From Pedobacter frigidisoli (GTDB lineage Bacteria > Bacteroidota > Bacteroidia > Sphingobacteriales > Sphingobacteriaceae): DNA of 64,000 nt. Position 1 is the stretch's first letter; each line of letters starts with the position of its first letter. The notes under the pieces were generated by a model, which was not told the origin of the DNA, did not search any database, and saw only the letters and a program-made list of their open reading frames with translations. Positions 19,176-28,665 of this stretch are shown in pieces. A program made the position numbers and the translations under genes. Location: positions 1-64,000 of the forward strand of contig NZ_SJSN01000005.1 in NCBI RefSeq assembly GCF_004331675.1, written 5' to 3'.

Positions 19176-19185
19176 CAAACGTTTG
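19176..19185. promoter_or_regulatory. CAAACGTTTG palindrome, candidate LacI-family operator
   Basis: A perfect 10-bp palindrome, followed by ATTA, 144 bases upstream of the susC-type start. The same 14 bases recur at 19334. LacI-family operators commonly have a central CG in such palindromes. The cognate regulator is not in the window. Confidence 0.55.
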
Positions 19186-19333
19186 ATTAGGCTGAATATA
19201 AAAAAGCCATCCAGAAGCCTCAAATAACACATTAACAATGTATTATGAGCTTATATAAAGTCAAAAAATAGAGATTCCTTTTCAATCAAAAACATATTGC
19301 TAGACAGTGTCAAAATCGTGATAAATTACAGCA

Positions 19334-19343
19334 CAAACGTTTG
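19334..19343. promoter_or_regulatory. CAAACGTTTG palindrome, second candidate LacI-family operator
   Basis: Identical core and 3' flank (CAAACGTTTGATTA) to the site at 19176, 158 bases away, which is close to fifteen helical turns. The pair could support looping; this is inference. Confidence 0.55.
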
Positions 19344-19379
19344 ATTAATGAGTTTTCTAAAATCGAAAAACACCTCAAT

Positions 19380-19416
19380 AAAAAAAGCCGATATCGAAAA
19401 TATTCGATACCGGCTT
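19380..19416 (-). terminator. Rho-independent terminator of the ECF-linked SusC/SusD operon
   Basis: On the minus strand, AAGCCGGTATCGAA and TTCGATATCGGCTT pair with one G-T wobble, followed by seven T, 25 bases after the SusD stop. Confidence 0.9.
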
Positions 19417-19440
19417 GTAAAAAAAATCGAGACTATTTAA

Positions 19441-21021
19441 TTATTTATCCCACCAAACCTTACCTACGAGTTTATCTCCGCCAGGAACGGACGAAGAAGC
19501 TGCCTTATAATTCGCAGCATTGGTAACATTTTCTCCAAGTGGATATGGGAAACGGCGAGGAATTGAACCGCCAGTATTTGTATTTGGATACACAATAGGA
19601 ACCAAAGCTGGAATTCCTGTTCTTCTCCAATTCGACCAAGCCTCATAAAAATCGAGCATGGTAATGGTATGTGCCCAATATTGTGTAGCGATCATATCCA
19701 ATCCATTAGCGGCAACATAAGGATGAGCTGTTAAGTAAGTATTTGCATCGCTAGCGGTTAAGGCCATTGTAGCATCGTATTGAGAAAGAAAAGTCATGGC
19801 TGAGGTAACGCCAGCATTATAATGTGTAGCAGCTGAACCGCCAATACTATAACGCTGTGCCGCTTCTGCCCAAAGCAATTCGGTTTCTGCATAAGTTAAA
19901 ATAAATGTACTTCCATTGCGTTTCAGCATACCCGGATTTGGTGAAGAATAATCCGTAAAATCGGTGTAAGAAGCATCCTGACGAACATCTCTACCAGCAA
20001 TACCACTTAAATCCTTACCGTTTGGCATTCCTTTTTGAACAGCAGCGGAAGTTATAAATGCAGGATTTTGATCTTTTGTAAGATCAGTTAAATACAATTT
20101 AGTTACCGCAACCTTACTTAAACGTGGATCGTTATTCGTTTTTAAAAAGTTGATGAAAGTGCTGCTCCATCTGGTATAATAATTCTCCTGACCACCATCT
20201 CCTAGTAAAACCTGTGCATTTCTATTTTGCGTTACACGGCCACCATTAGCATCGTGCTTAAAGATCGCATTGTCGCCATCGCCAGTCATGGTTTTACCAA
20301 CTGCCTTGTTAATATAGGTTTGTGCCAAGGCTGCATCGGCTTTTGTTAGGCGCATTGCCATACGCAACATTAAACTACTTGCAAAACGCTTCCATTTAGC
20401 AACATCGCCTCCATATACCAGGTCGCCAGTTACTGCATCTCCACCTGCATTTAAAGCATTTCCAGCTTCATCTACCTCTTTCAAAAGATCGGCATAAATG
20501 GCCTGTTGCGCATCATACTTCGGATATAAGTTGGCGGTATAGTAACCTTTTCCGGCATCGAAATAAGGAACATCGCCATACAAATCAGTTAACCTTTCAA
20601 AAATTAAGGCTTTCCAAATTCTGCCCATTTGATAAACGTTATTGTATTGTGGTTTCCCTTTGGTAAATTCTACCAAATCGGCAGCATATTTTACCTGATC
20701 TGGATAAGCCTTTTCCCAATAAGCAGCAGTGTAACCCTCATTTAGCATGTATTTGTCTCCAGCCCAATAACCAATTACTGATGACATTCCCTGCATCATC
20801 GTTGCGGCATAAATTAAATTCCCCCTCCAGGTTTCGTAAGCAAAATCGATGCTTCCGGTGTAATTTAATTGTGCTGTTGATAAGAGATAATTGGGATTAT
20901 ATTGTTCTTGCCCAACCGAAACGGGATCGGTATTTATTTTTTCGAAGTCTTTAGTACAACTGGTTATCAGTGCTAACCCAGATAATAAAAGTGGTACGTA
21001 TAATTTTATGATCGTTTTCAT
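19441..21021 (-). CDS. SusD/RagB family lipoprotein (SusD-like 2 type)
   Basis: About 526 residues from the ATG at 21021, which gives a clean lipoprotein signal (MKTIIKLYVPLLLSGLALITSC). An upstream extension to 21054 would overlap the SusC gene. Features fit the SusD-like family 2: DFEKINTDPVSVGQEQYNPNYLL after the Cys, KWKRFASSLMLRMAMRLT in the helical core, and FILTYAETELLWAEAAQRY with DFYEAWSNWRRTGIPAL near the end. It follows the STN-type SusC gene by 19 bases. Ligand unknown. Confidence 0.92.
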   Translation of the reverse strand: MKTIIKLYVPLLLSGLALITSCTKDFEKINTDPVSVGQEQYNPNYLLSTAQLNYTGSIDFAYETWRGNLIYAATMMQGMSSVIGYWAGDKYMLNEGYTAAYWEKAYPDQVKYAADLVEFTKGKPQYNNVYQMGRIWKALIFERLTDLYGDVPYFDAGKGYYTANLYPKYDAQQAIYADLLKEVDEAGNALNAGGDAVTGDLVYGGDVAKWKRFASSLMLRMAMRLTKADAALAQTYINKAVGKTMTGDGDNAIFKHDANGGRVTQNRNAQVLLGDGGQENYYTRWSSTFINFLKTNNDPRLSKVAVTKLYLTDLTKDQNPAFITSAAVQKGMPNGKDLSGIAGRDVRQDASYTDFTDYSSPNPGMLKRNGSTFILTYAETELLWAEAAQRYSIGGSAATHYNAGVTSAMTFLSQYDATMALTASDANTYLTAHPYVAANGLDMIATQYWAHTITMLDFYEAWSNWRRTGIPALVPIVYPNTNTGGSIPRRFPYPLGENVTNAANYKAASSSVPGGDKLVGKVWWDK

Positions 21022-21040
21022 TTTCAATTCGTTTAAAGGA

Positions 21041-24000
21041 TTATAACTTAACACTTAAATTTAAACCATAAGTACGCACAGGAGGCACGCCGCCTAACTC
21101 CATTCCAGGAATGGTTGCGTTGTAGCTAGATTCCGGATCGATGTTATCGGTTTTCTTCATGATAATAAATAAGTTACGCCCAACGAAACTTAAGTTTAAG
21201 CCCTTAATCTTGTTATTGAACATTTTTGCTGGGAAATTATAGCCCAAAATCACCTGCCTGAACTTGATAAAGCTTGCATCTTGTACAAATTGTTTCGAGA
21301 CATTATTGGCATAAGTGCTGTAATAATTCGCGGCATTATTTCCGAGTGCATCACGATTTTCGAGCGTAGCTTGATGCAAACCAAATACATAACCATAATA
21401 ATCAGTAGCTGAAAAAATCTTTCCTCCCCATTTCCCATCAATCAAAAATGATAAATTAACGCCTTTGTAGCTGAATTCGTTGTTCCAACCAGCAGACCAT
21501 TTATTGTAGGCCGAACCGTACGGTTTTAACTCACCTCTTTGCGGAACCCCATTGGTATCTTTTACGATATTACCACTGGCATCATAAAGGGCATCATAAG
21601 CCATAACTTGCGCTCCAGCCAAACCAGCAACGTTTTGTAAGAAACCTACTCCGCTTCTGGATGTTGCCAATAACTGTGATGCTGCTCCAGGAGCTAAAGT
21701 GATTACCTTGTTATCGTTATAAGAACCGTTTAAACTCGATGTCCAATTGAAATCTTTATTTTTAAGAACTACCCCTGAAATCAAGGCCTCAACTCCCTTG
21801 TTTTGAAGCTCTCCAATATTTAAGGTTGCGCCACTATATCCTGTGGTTGTAGAGGTTGGCACATCAAGAATTTCATCTGTCGATTTTTTGTTATACCAAG
21901 TTACGTCTAAGTTTAATCGATCGCCAAAAAAACGCAACTCAGTTCCAATCTCTAATTCCTTAGCTTTTGAGGCAAATAAGCTTGCATTCGGAATCGATGG
22001 GTTAACGATATTTCCAATCGGCGTTCCGTTTATGGTTTCACTTCTTAAGTTATAATACAATTGCGTTTTAAAAGGTAATGCACCCTGACCAACAACAGCA
22101 TAACCAGCCCTTAACTTACCAAAGCTTAAAAAAGATGGTTTCCACAATTCGGAAAACACAAATGAGCCACTTACTGCAGGATAAAATACGCTAAGCTTAT
22201 TATCTTTCCCCGGGGTTGCCAAGGTTGAGAACCAATCGCTCCTACCACTTCCGGTTAAATAGAATATATCTTTGTAAGTGAATTCTAAGGTACCATACAC
22301 AGATTGTGTTTCTTGGTCGCTTTGAACAACACCGACCGATTTACCGCCCGTATTGGTTAGCGTATAAATCCCAGGGATTTGAAATGAAGCACCTTGATTT
22401 GTAGTTTGTGCCGACTTAGTTCTGCGATAGCTGGCACCAATATTTGGCGTGATAGAGATATCATCAATTTTAAAGCTTTTACCAATTAATCCATCCACAT
22501 TTACATCAGAAAAAGTAGTAAGTTGCTCTGTGAAACCCCCATCTGGATCGTATCCAGTTCCTGAAGGAGTTACACCAAGATAATTTTCAGTATAAGCATC
22601 TCTACCAGCTCTAGCTTGCAAAAATAAACCGTTATCAAAAGTATATTTTGCATTGGCAGAACTTAATAAACGTTCCTTTTTGGTGTTGTGAATAAACTCG
22701 TACGCGGCAAACCATGGATTAGTAGCATAAGGATTGCCAGTATTGTATAACACCTCATTTCCCTTGCCATCTTTCCAAGGATCTAGATCTTTTATATTGA
22801 TACTTGTTGGCAAAAATGCAGCGTTGTAATTGGCATTACCAGCGCCATCAGAAACCATCGGACGATTTTTAGCCTGCTCCAAAATATAATTAAATCGAGC
22901 ATCAATCACCAGTCTTTTAATCGGGTCGAATGTGCTTGCCAAGGTAAAATTCTGCCTGTTTAAACCTGAATTAGGCACAACAGAATTATTATGCAAATCG
23001 CTACCAGAAACACGGATTACACCTCCGGTAAAAGTTTTATTTAAGGCCAATGTATTCGTAAAGGTATTTCCAGTTTTATAGAAATCCTCGATATTGTTTT
23101 CTTGTGCAGTGTAAGGTCTGCTTACTCCATCAAATTGGATTACATTCGATCCATCTAAACGGGCGCCCCAACTCGAACCACCCGTAGAGGCCGCTGCTAA
23201 TTGCGTTGTTGGTTTTTGTCCGTTTACGCCCTGACCATAAACATATTGCCAGTTGGTACGATCCATTACCTGTTCTCCAACATAATTACTATTAAATTCT
23301 ATGCTATTACCTTTGCCGCTTTTTGTGGTGATTAAAATAACCCCAGATTTAGCACGATAACCATATAAAGCCGCTGCAGCCGCTCCTTTAAGTACAGAGA
23401 TGCTTTCAATATCATCAGGATTTAGGTTACTGATTGCATCACCTCGATCGGGTGAATTATCATATTGTCCGCCAGAGTTACCAACTGAATTGGTATTGAA
23501 ACGACCAACAGGTTCGCTTTCCATCGGAATACCGTTAATCACATATAAAGGCTGACTACTTTGGCCCAAACTAGAAACGCCACGAATTACGACGCTTGTT
23601 GCGGCCCCTGCACCTCCAGATGTGGAACTTACATCTAAACCAGCAACCTTGCCAACCAACGAATTTAATACATTATTTTCTCTCGCTTGAGTTAGTGTTT
23701 CTCCAGCCACTTGCGTTACCGAATAACCTAATGCTCTTCTTTCTTTTTTGATACCTAAGGCAGTAACGACAACCTCAGTAAGTTGTTTGGTGTCTTCTGC
23801 CAATACAACCTCAATTGTAGTTTGAATACCGATCGAAATTTCCTTTGTCTGAAAACCTGCGTAAGAAATTACCAAAACTGCATTTTCAGGTGCGTTTAAG
23901 GCAAATTTTCCATTAATATCTGTCGATGTGCCGATACCCGTTCCTTTAACACGAACACTAGCACCAGGCAAAGCACCTCCAAGTGCATCTTTAACCGTAC

Positions 24001-24382
24001 CCGAAATCGGAACTTCTTTATTGCGACTAATCACAATTAAACCACCATCAGAAATAGTGTATTTCAAGTTTGTTCTATTCAGTATGGCCGCCAAAACATC
24101 GGTTACCAAAGTATTGGTAACGGTGATGCTTACATCCTTATTTACTGGAACATACGAAGAGCTGTAAACAAAATGGTAACTGCTTTGCTGCTCAATAATC
24201 TGTAAAACCTTGCCCAGTTTTGTTTTCTTTACATCGAGAGAAATTTTTTCCTGAGAAAAAACCGATGCAGAAACATTAAGGCAAGTAATGAAAACCATAA
24301 TACAGGCCAATTTCATTAGCATAATGAATTTTAAAAGCCTCCGGTATTTCGGATGCCCTTGCAGTAAGTAATAATAAATCAT
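21041..24382 (-). CDS. SusC/RagA family TonB-dependent transporter with N-terminal STN domain
   Basis: About 1,113 residues from the ATG at 24382; an extension to a TTG at 24421 is less likely. After the signal peptide comes an STN (secretin/TonB short N-terminal) domain (SLDVKKTKLGKVLQIIEQQS... through SITVTNTLVTDVLAAIL). Then follow the regulatory-like domain (ISGTVKDALGGALPGASVRV), the plug with LNPDDIESISVLKGAAAAAL, and the barrel. STN domains contact the periplasmic part of FecR-type anti-sigma factors, and exactly such a gene lies upstream, with an ECF sigma gene before it. Substrate unknown. Confidence 0.95.
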   Translation of the reverse strand: MIYYYLLQGHPKYRRLLKFIMLMKLACIMVFITCLNVSASVFSQEKISLDVKKTKLGKVLQIIEQQSSYHFVYSSSYVPVNKDVSITVTNTLVTDVLAAILNRTNLKYTISDGGLIVISRNKEVPISGTVKDALGGALPGASVRVKGTGIGTSTDINGKFALNAPENAVLVISYAGFQTKEISIGIQTTIEVVLAEDTKQLTEVVVTALGIKKERRALGYSVTQVAGETLTQARENNVLNSLVGKVAGLDVSSTSGGAGAATSVVIRGVSSLGQSSQPLYVINGIPMESEPVGRFNTNSVGNSGGQYDNSPDRGDAISNLNPDDIESISVLKGAAAAALYGYRAKSGVILITTKSGKGNSIEFNSNYVGEQVMDRTNWQYVYGQGVNGQKPTTQLAAASTGGSSWGARLDGSNVIQFDGVSRPYTAQENNIEDFYKTGNTFTNTLALNKTFTGGVIRVSGSDLHNNSVVPNSGLNRQNFTLASTFDPIKRLVIDARFNYILEQAKNRPMVSDGAGNANYNAAFLPTSINIKDLDPWKDGKGNEVLYNTGNPYATNPWFAAYEFIHNTKKERLLSSANAKYTFDNGLFLQARAGRDAYTENYLGVTPSGTGYDPDGGFTEQLTTFSDVNVDGLIGKSFKIDDISITPNIGASYRRTKSAQTTNQGASFQIPGIYTLTNTGGKSVGVVQSDQETQSVYGTLEFTYKDIFYLTGSGRSDWFSTLATPGKDNKLSVFYPAVSGSFVFSELWKPSFLSFGKLRAGYAVVGQGALPFKTQLYYNLRSETINGTPIGNIVNPSIPNASLFASKAKELEIGTELRFFGDRLNLDVTWYNKKSTDEILDVPTSTTTGYSGATLNIGELQNKGVEALISGVVLKNKDFNWTSSLNGSYNDNKVITLAPGAASQLLATSRSGVGFLQNVAGLAGAQVMAYDALYDASGNIVKDTNGVPQRGELKPYGSAYNKWSAGWNNEFSYKGVNLSFLIDGKWGGKIFSATDYYGYVFGLHQATLENRDALGNNAANYYSTYANNVSKQFVQDASFIKFRQVILGYNFPAKMFNNKIKGLNLSFVGRNLFIIMKKTDNIDPESSYNATIPGMELGGVPPVRTYGLNLSVKL

Positions 24383-24469
24383 ATTTTTGTTTTTTTTGGT
24401 TGCATAAGTTCTTGGCAGCAATCTGTTTGCGCATAAACTGCCATTAATTAATCAAAGAAGAAAACTGTT

Positions 24470-24500
24470 AAGGGCGGTGCTCCAACACCGTCCTTTTTTT
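24470..24500 (+). terminator. Plus-strand terminator-like hairpin between fecR-type and susC-type genes
   Basis: AAGGGCGGTG and CACCGTCCTT pair (one G-T) and seven T follow on the plus strand, but the neighbouring genes are on the minus strand. It could stop antisense transcription of susC or act as a processing or stability hairpin in the fecR-susC spacer. Confidence 0.6.
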
Positions 24501-24504
24501 GTTC

Positions 24505-25566
24505 CTACTTTGAGATGATCACTTGGTTTCCTTTTATCTCATATTTGAAATTTTCTACTTTTTGTAATGCCGATAAAGCTTGGTCTATGGTTTCATTACT
24601 GAAAGTTGCCGTAAAACGATACTTTTCTAATTCTGGATGGGTAAACTTAATTTCTACATTATACCATTTCTCCAAAATGTTCTTAATCTCATCAAAATCC
24701 TGATCGTAAATCTCTATCCGGTTTTTGGTCCAAGCGGTTTCTACAATCGTACTATCTTTTATTAAGGTATAATGGTTTATTGTAATTTCTGGTCGTGATA
24801 ACGATGGCTTAACGAGCTTTGCTTTCTGTGGAGTTACCGTATTTTTATAAAACGTAACTTTCTGACTAGGCCTCAAAGTAATGGTTCCGCCGTTGCCATT
24901 TGTAGCTTCCATGGTAATTAAACCACGGATTAATGTGGCTTCAGAAGTTACTTCATCTGGATATGCCTTTACGTTAAAAGCCGTTCCTAAAACGTTGATA
25001 TTAAAATCTTCCGTATGAACCTTAAAGGGCACATCCTTGCAGTGAACCACATCAAAAAAAGCCTCGCCTGTTAAATTAACTTCACGTGTCTTTTTATTAA
25101 ATCCTTTTATAATTGATAATGAGCTCTTAGCATTCAAGAGCACAACTGTTCCATCTGATAAATGAATTTTCTTACGCTCACCACCTTTTGTTGCCCATGT
25201 AAATACTTCTTGAGTAGATTCACTTTGCTTGAAATTATTATAGCTTACGTATAAAAGTGCCGCCCCAACCATTACTATAATTGCCGCAGCAATTTTCAGC
25301 CAAAGAAAGCGGTTCATTCTGATCACCTTTTCTTCTGGAAACATGCTTTTTTTAAAAGCTTCCAATTGTTTGTTTTGTTGGCGTTTGTTTCCACTTAAAA
25401 TCGCATATAATTTTTTCGCTTCTGTAATCACTTCAGCCTGCTCAGGATGGGCATTATTGTACTTATCCCAATATTCAACGCAAAGCTTATCGGTTCCGGC
25501 ACAATATTGCTGGAATGTACTATCGACAAGAAAATCTTCTGCATTGAATTTACTTCTATCAACCAT
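24505..25566 (-). CDS. FecR-family anti-sigma factor
   Basis: A 353-residue single-pass inner-membrane protein. The N-terminal cytoplasmic region (residues 1-85, starting MVDRSKFNAEDFLVDSTFQQYC) would hold the sigma factor, and the membrane segment is at about 91-110 (LKIAAAIIVMVGAALLYV). The periplasmic FecR domain includes KKIHLSDGTVVLLNAKSSLS, VNLTGEAFFDV and VLGTAFNVKAYPDE. The C-terminal DUF4974-type domain (EIKNILEKWYNVEIKF) would contact the STN domain of the SusC partner. The sigma gene lies 418 bases upstream, separated by repeats, and the SusC gene about 120 bases downstream. Confidence 0.93.
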   Translation of the reverse strand: MVDRSKFNAEDFLVDSTFQQYCAGTDKLCVEYWDKYNNAHPEQAEVITEAKKLYAILSGNKRQQNKQLEAFKKSMFPEEKVIRMNRFLWLKIAAAIIVMVGAALLYVSYNNFKQSESTQEVFTWATKGGERKKIHLSDGTVVLLNAKSSLSIIKGFNKKTREVNLTGEAFFDVVHCKDVPFKVHTEDFNINVLGTAFNVKAYPDEVTSEATLIRGLITMEATNGNGGTITLRPSQKVTFYKNTVTPQKAKLVKPSLSRPEITINHYTLIKDSTIVETAWTKNRIEIYDQDFDEIKNILEKWYNVEIKFTHPELEKYRFTATFSNETIDQALSALQKVENFKYEIKGNQVIISK

Positions 25567-25712
25567 TATAATTCACCTTTTATATATCAGTGCCCAAAAG
25601 CTTTACTTTTTCCTAAGGATATTTTAACTTTTTTTTAACATGACGGAATATGTGGGTTGGCGATGGCAAGAAATAGGAAATTTAATTTTTAGGATTCTAA
25701 GTTTAACGATCC

Positions 25713-25983
25713 AACTTGCGAAGTCTCAAAGGCCAAAAGCCAGGAAAGACTTCGAAAGTTTAGTCGCAGAATCTTCTTAAAGACTTAAGAAGTTTGCCCA
25801 TTTCATAACCCACCTAAACTTCGTGAGTCGAAAAATCCAACTTCCGAAGTCTCAAAGAACAGAAGCGAGGAAAGACTTCGAAAGTTTAGTTGTAGAATCT
25901 TTATTAAAGATGACGAAGTTTAATCTTTCTTGAAGACTGACGAAGTTCCCCATTTCACATCCCACCTAAACTTCGTAAGTCGG
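25713..25983. repeat. Two further ACTTCGTAAGT-type palindromic units
   Basis: Units at 25713-25830 and about 25839-25983, built like those at 8647-8956: AACTTGCGAAGTCTC or AACTTCCGAAGTCTC against GACTTCGAAAGTT, then GACTGACGAAGTT against AAACTTCGTAAGTC. They end directly at the sigma-factor stop codon and occupy most of the 418-base gap between the sigma and anti-sigma genes. Confidence 0.8.
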
Positions 25984-25984
25984 A

Positions 25985-26539
25985 TTACGCATTAAACTCT
26001 TTCCTTAAGATTTTTAGCGCATCGTAAATGGTGTTGTAAGCAGTCTTTATGCTTTGATTGCTTTGTTCGGCAATTTGCTCATAACTCAATCCATCAAAAA
26101 ACTTTAAATGAATGAGTTGTTTTTGGCGGAAAGTAAGTTTTTCTAATGCATTTTTGAGTTGATATTTTACCAATTCATCGCTTTGCACTTTTACAATAAA
26201 CTCTTCATAACTCATTTCCATCCAATCGCCATCCGCTCCTGCATTAAAAAGGGCGTCGTTGATTTTACGCTTTCGTTCTAATATTCGAAGTAATTTACGT
26301 TTCAGAAAAGTGCGGAGATAGGCTTCAACATTATCCACCCGAGTTAAGGTTTCATGTTTATCCCAAATGGTGGTAAAAACGAGATCGGTAGCTTCGCTAG
26401 AAGTATCTGCATCGGCACAAACACGAATACCGAAGTTAACCAATGGATAATATAATTCTTTGTAGAGATCAAAAAAAGCATCTTTATCGCCAACACGTAG
26501 TCGTTCCCATAATAAGTGATGCGATAGTTTGTGGTTCAT
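25985..26539 (-). CDS. ECF-type RNA polymerase sigma factor (FecI/Bacteroidota group)
   Basis: A 184-residue cytosolic factor. Region 2 lies at about 28-95 (ATDLVFTTIWDKHETLTRVDNVEAYL) and region 4 at about 125-180 (LEKLTFRQKQLIHLKFFDGLSYEQIAEQS, then SIKTAYNTIYDALK as recognition helix). It should direct transcription of the SusC/SusD pair when FecR signals transporter occupancy. Length is typical. The distance to fecR, filled by repeats, suggests that fecR may have its own promoter. Confidence 0.94.
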   Translation of the reverse strand: MNHKLSHHLLWERLRVGDKDAFFDLYKELYYPLVNFGIRVCADADTSSEATDLVFTTIWDKHETLTRVDNVEAYLRTFLKRKLLRILERKRKINDALFNAGADGDWMEMSYEEFIVKVQSDELVKYQLKNALEKLTFRQKQLIHLKFFDGLSYEQIAEQSNQSIKTAYNTIYDALKILRKEFNA

Positions 26540-26668
26540 TAGGGTGATTAGTTGTTAAAGCAATATTAACTAAAAACCATAAGATTATTACAAAGAAAGC
26601 CGCAGATCCGCAGATTTTATTTTTATGTAAAACCTGTGAACTTGCGGCTCAGAAATGAATATCTAACT

Positions 26669-28555
26669 TTACTTTAAGGCAGTTTTGCTGTAAATGTGGT
26701 ATTCGCCCGGTGCTAAAGTTTTTGTATAAGAATTGGTAGTTAGACTGATGCTCGATCCAACGGCATCCAACCAAGTTCCAGATGCTCCGAAATCGATGTT
26801 TGCTGCCTGATTTACCACATCGAAATTACCAATAACCACAACTGCGTTTGCGCCCTCAGTAAGTTTGATATATTTAATCCCACCAGCTAAATTATAAGTA
26901 GAATTGGTAGAATTGAAAATGCTATTATTTTTTTTCAAACGGATAAATTTAGCGTAAGCATCATACAAAGCCTTGCGATTCGGATCTGAGTAATAATCCC
27001 ATTTAATTGGTTTTTCTCCAGTTCTATCGTTGTTATAATTAATGCTATAATCGTAACCCAACTCTCCAAATTGCCAAACCATTTTCGGTCCGGGAATGGC
27101 AAATAAAAATGCTGCAGCCAATTCCTCACGCTTTAAAGATGTAGCCAAGTTTCCTTTAATTACATAACTGCCCGATGTATTTCCATAAGTGATGTTCTTA
27201 AAATTTAAGCGTTCTTCATCATGACTCTCGCCATAAGTAACCAAGTTTTCTGATTTTGCAAAGCCGTGATTACCGTAGAATCCCCACTGAAAATTAGAAT
27301 TATCCAACCAACCCATTGTAGCCTCATTCATATTGTAATTGAGGTTATTCCAAAGCACCATGCCATCATCAGCCAAAACTTTTTCTTCTGATTCCTCTGC
27401 AAAATGCTCCAAAATCACATAGAAATTATTGGCATCCAAACTTTTGATATAACTGTTATAATCTTTCCAGGTAGCCACACGACCCGCATCATAAAGCCTA
27501 AATTGCGAATCATCTGTAGAAGCTTTCTGAGTAAATCCTTTGGATAAATCAAAACGGAAACCATCAATTTTATACTGTTGCATCCAGAATTTAATTACAT
27601 CTTTTGAGAATTTTTTCGTAGCTGCACTTTCATGGTTAAAATCGTAGCCCACATTAAAAGGATGTTTTGGATCTACATTAAACCAAGGACTATTTGCCGT
27701 AGGTTTAGAACCGTCAAAATACATTTGAACCATTGGCGATTGCCCAAATGAGTGGTTGAGCACCATATCCAAAATTACGGCAATTCCTTTTCCGTGGCAT
27801 TCATCTATAAAATTTTGAAGTGCGGTTTTTGTTCCGTAATATTTATCTGGTGCAAAGTAAAACGATGGATTATAGCCCCAACTCAAATTCCCCTCAAACT
27901 CATTTACCGGCATTAATTCGATGGCATTTATTCCCAATCCAGTTAAATAATCCAATTTCGCCAATGTAGAGGCGTAACTATGTTCGGTAGTAAAATCGCG
28001 AATCAGCAATTCGTAAACAACTAAATTGTTTTTTTCAGGTCGATTGAAACTTGTGTTTTTCCAAGTATATGTTGGTTGGTTTGCTTGCATAACACTCACA
28101 ATACCAGTTGTTTTTCCCGTAGGATAAGCTTTTAAATTTGGATAAACCGTTGCCGAAATGTATTTATCGTTATCTGGATCTAGAATTTTTTCGCAATAGG
28201 GATCGGCAACTTTTAATTTTCCATCAACATAAAATTGATAGGCATATTCCGTATTTGGATTTAGGTTATCCATTTGTATCCAACAAGTATTTCCGTCAGA
28301 TGCTTTCTTCATTATGGAAGCCGATGTTGACCAATCATTGAATTCCCCTATCAGTGAAACCGATGTTTTTCCAGGCGCATAAAGCGTTACAATGGCTGAT
28401 GTTCCATTATTGATGAAAGTGACGCCATCCTTTGCACCTGCTGGCAAATCTGCTGAGGGTATCACAGGAACAACTTCAGGAGTTTCGCTTGATGCTTTTT
28501 TACAAGCCGTATTAAAAGCTGTAACTAACAGCAATAAGTAAAATATTTTTTTCAT
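26669..28555 (-). CDS. GH13 alpha-amylase-family lipoprotein with N-terminal CBM48-like domain
   Basis: About 628 residues from the ATG at 28555, giving lipoprotein signal MKKIFYLLLLVTAFNTAC. The apparent GTG extension upstream is translated dispersed repeat. A CBM48-like sandwich (VSLIGEFNDWSTSASIM... NTEYAYQFYVDG) precedes the (beta/alpha)8 barrel. GH13 landmarks are AVILDMVLNHSFG (region I), DGFRFDLSKGFT (nucleophile Asp), YVILEHFAEES (acid Glu) and YGESHDEERL (transition-state Asp). It hydrolyses alpha-1,4-glucans, probably at the surface or periplasm as last gene of the maltodextrin locus. Exact subfamily is uncertain. Confidence 0.9.
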   Translation of the reverse strand: MKKIFYLLLLVTAFNTACKKASSETPEVVPVIPSADLPAGAKDGVTFINNGTSAIVTLYAPGKTSVSLIGEFNDWSTSASIMKKASDGNTCWIQMDNLNPNTEYAYQFYVDGKLKVADPYCEKILDPDNDKYISATVYPNLKAYPTGKTTGIVSVMQANQPTYTWKNTSFNRPEKNNLVVYELLIRDFTTEHSYASTLAKLDYLTGLGINAIELMPVNEFEGNLSWGYNPSFYFAPDKYYGTKTALQNFIDECHGKGIAVILDMVLNHSFGQSPMVQMYFDGSKPTANSPWFNVDPKHPFNVGYDFNHESAATKKFSKDVIKFWMQQYKIDGFRFDLSKGFTQKASTDDSQFRLYDAGRVATWKDYNSYIKSLDANNFYVILEHFAEESEEKVLADDGMVLWNNLNYNMNEATMGWLDNSNFQWGFYGNHGFAKSENLVTYGESHDEERLNFKNITYGNTSGSYVIKGNLATSLKREELAAAFLFAIPGPKMVWQFGELGYDYSINYNNDRTGEKPIKWDYYSDPNRKALYDAYAKFIRLKKNNSIFNSTNSTYNLAGGIKYIKLTEGANAVVVIGNFDVVNQAANIDFGASGTWLDAVGSSISLTTNSYTKTLAPGEYHIYSKTALK

Positions 28556-28571
28556 TTGGTTAGATTTAGAG

Positions 28572-28656
28572 TCGTCATTGCGAGGCACGAAGCAATCTTA
28601 AAGCGCTCGCTGGGCTACCTATAGTAATAAGATTGCTTCGTGCCTCGCAATGACGA
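28572..28656. repeat. CGTCATTGCGAGG dispersed palindromic repeat
   Basis: CGTCATTGCGAGGCACGAAG and its complement CTTCGTGCCTCGCAATGACG face each other across about 40 bases, forming a long hairpin between the MFS and GH13 genes. Close relatives lie at 34345-34440, 55149-55234, and in single-arm form at 31935-31968. Confidence 0.9.
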
Positions 28657-28665
28657 GTAGTCTAT

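Larger units (their letters stand above)
19033..19379. other. Promoter region of the first SusC/SusD operon
   Basis: AT-rich 347-base intergenic region upstream of the susC-type gene at 15856-19032. It contains two CAAACGTTTG palindromes in the shared context CAAACGTTTGATTA. No gene is seen, and I could not identify a convincing -7/-33 pair. Confidence 0.6.

Noticed and set aside
21022-21054. Longer start for the SusD-like gene overlapping SusC
   Set aside because: The internal ATG at 21021 gives a standard lipoprotein signal; the extension would add polar residues before it.
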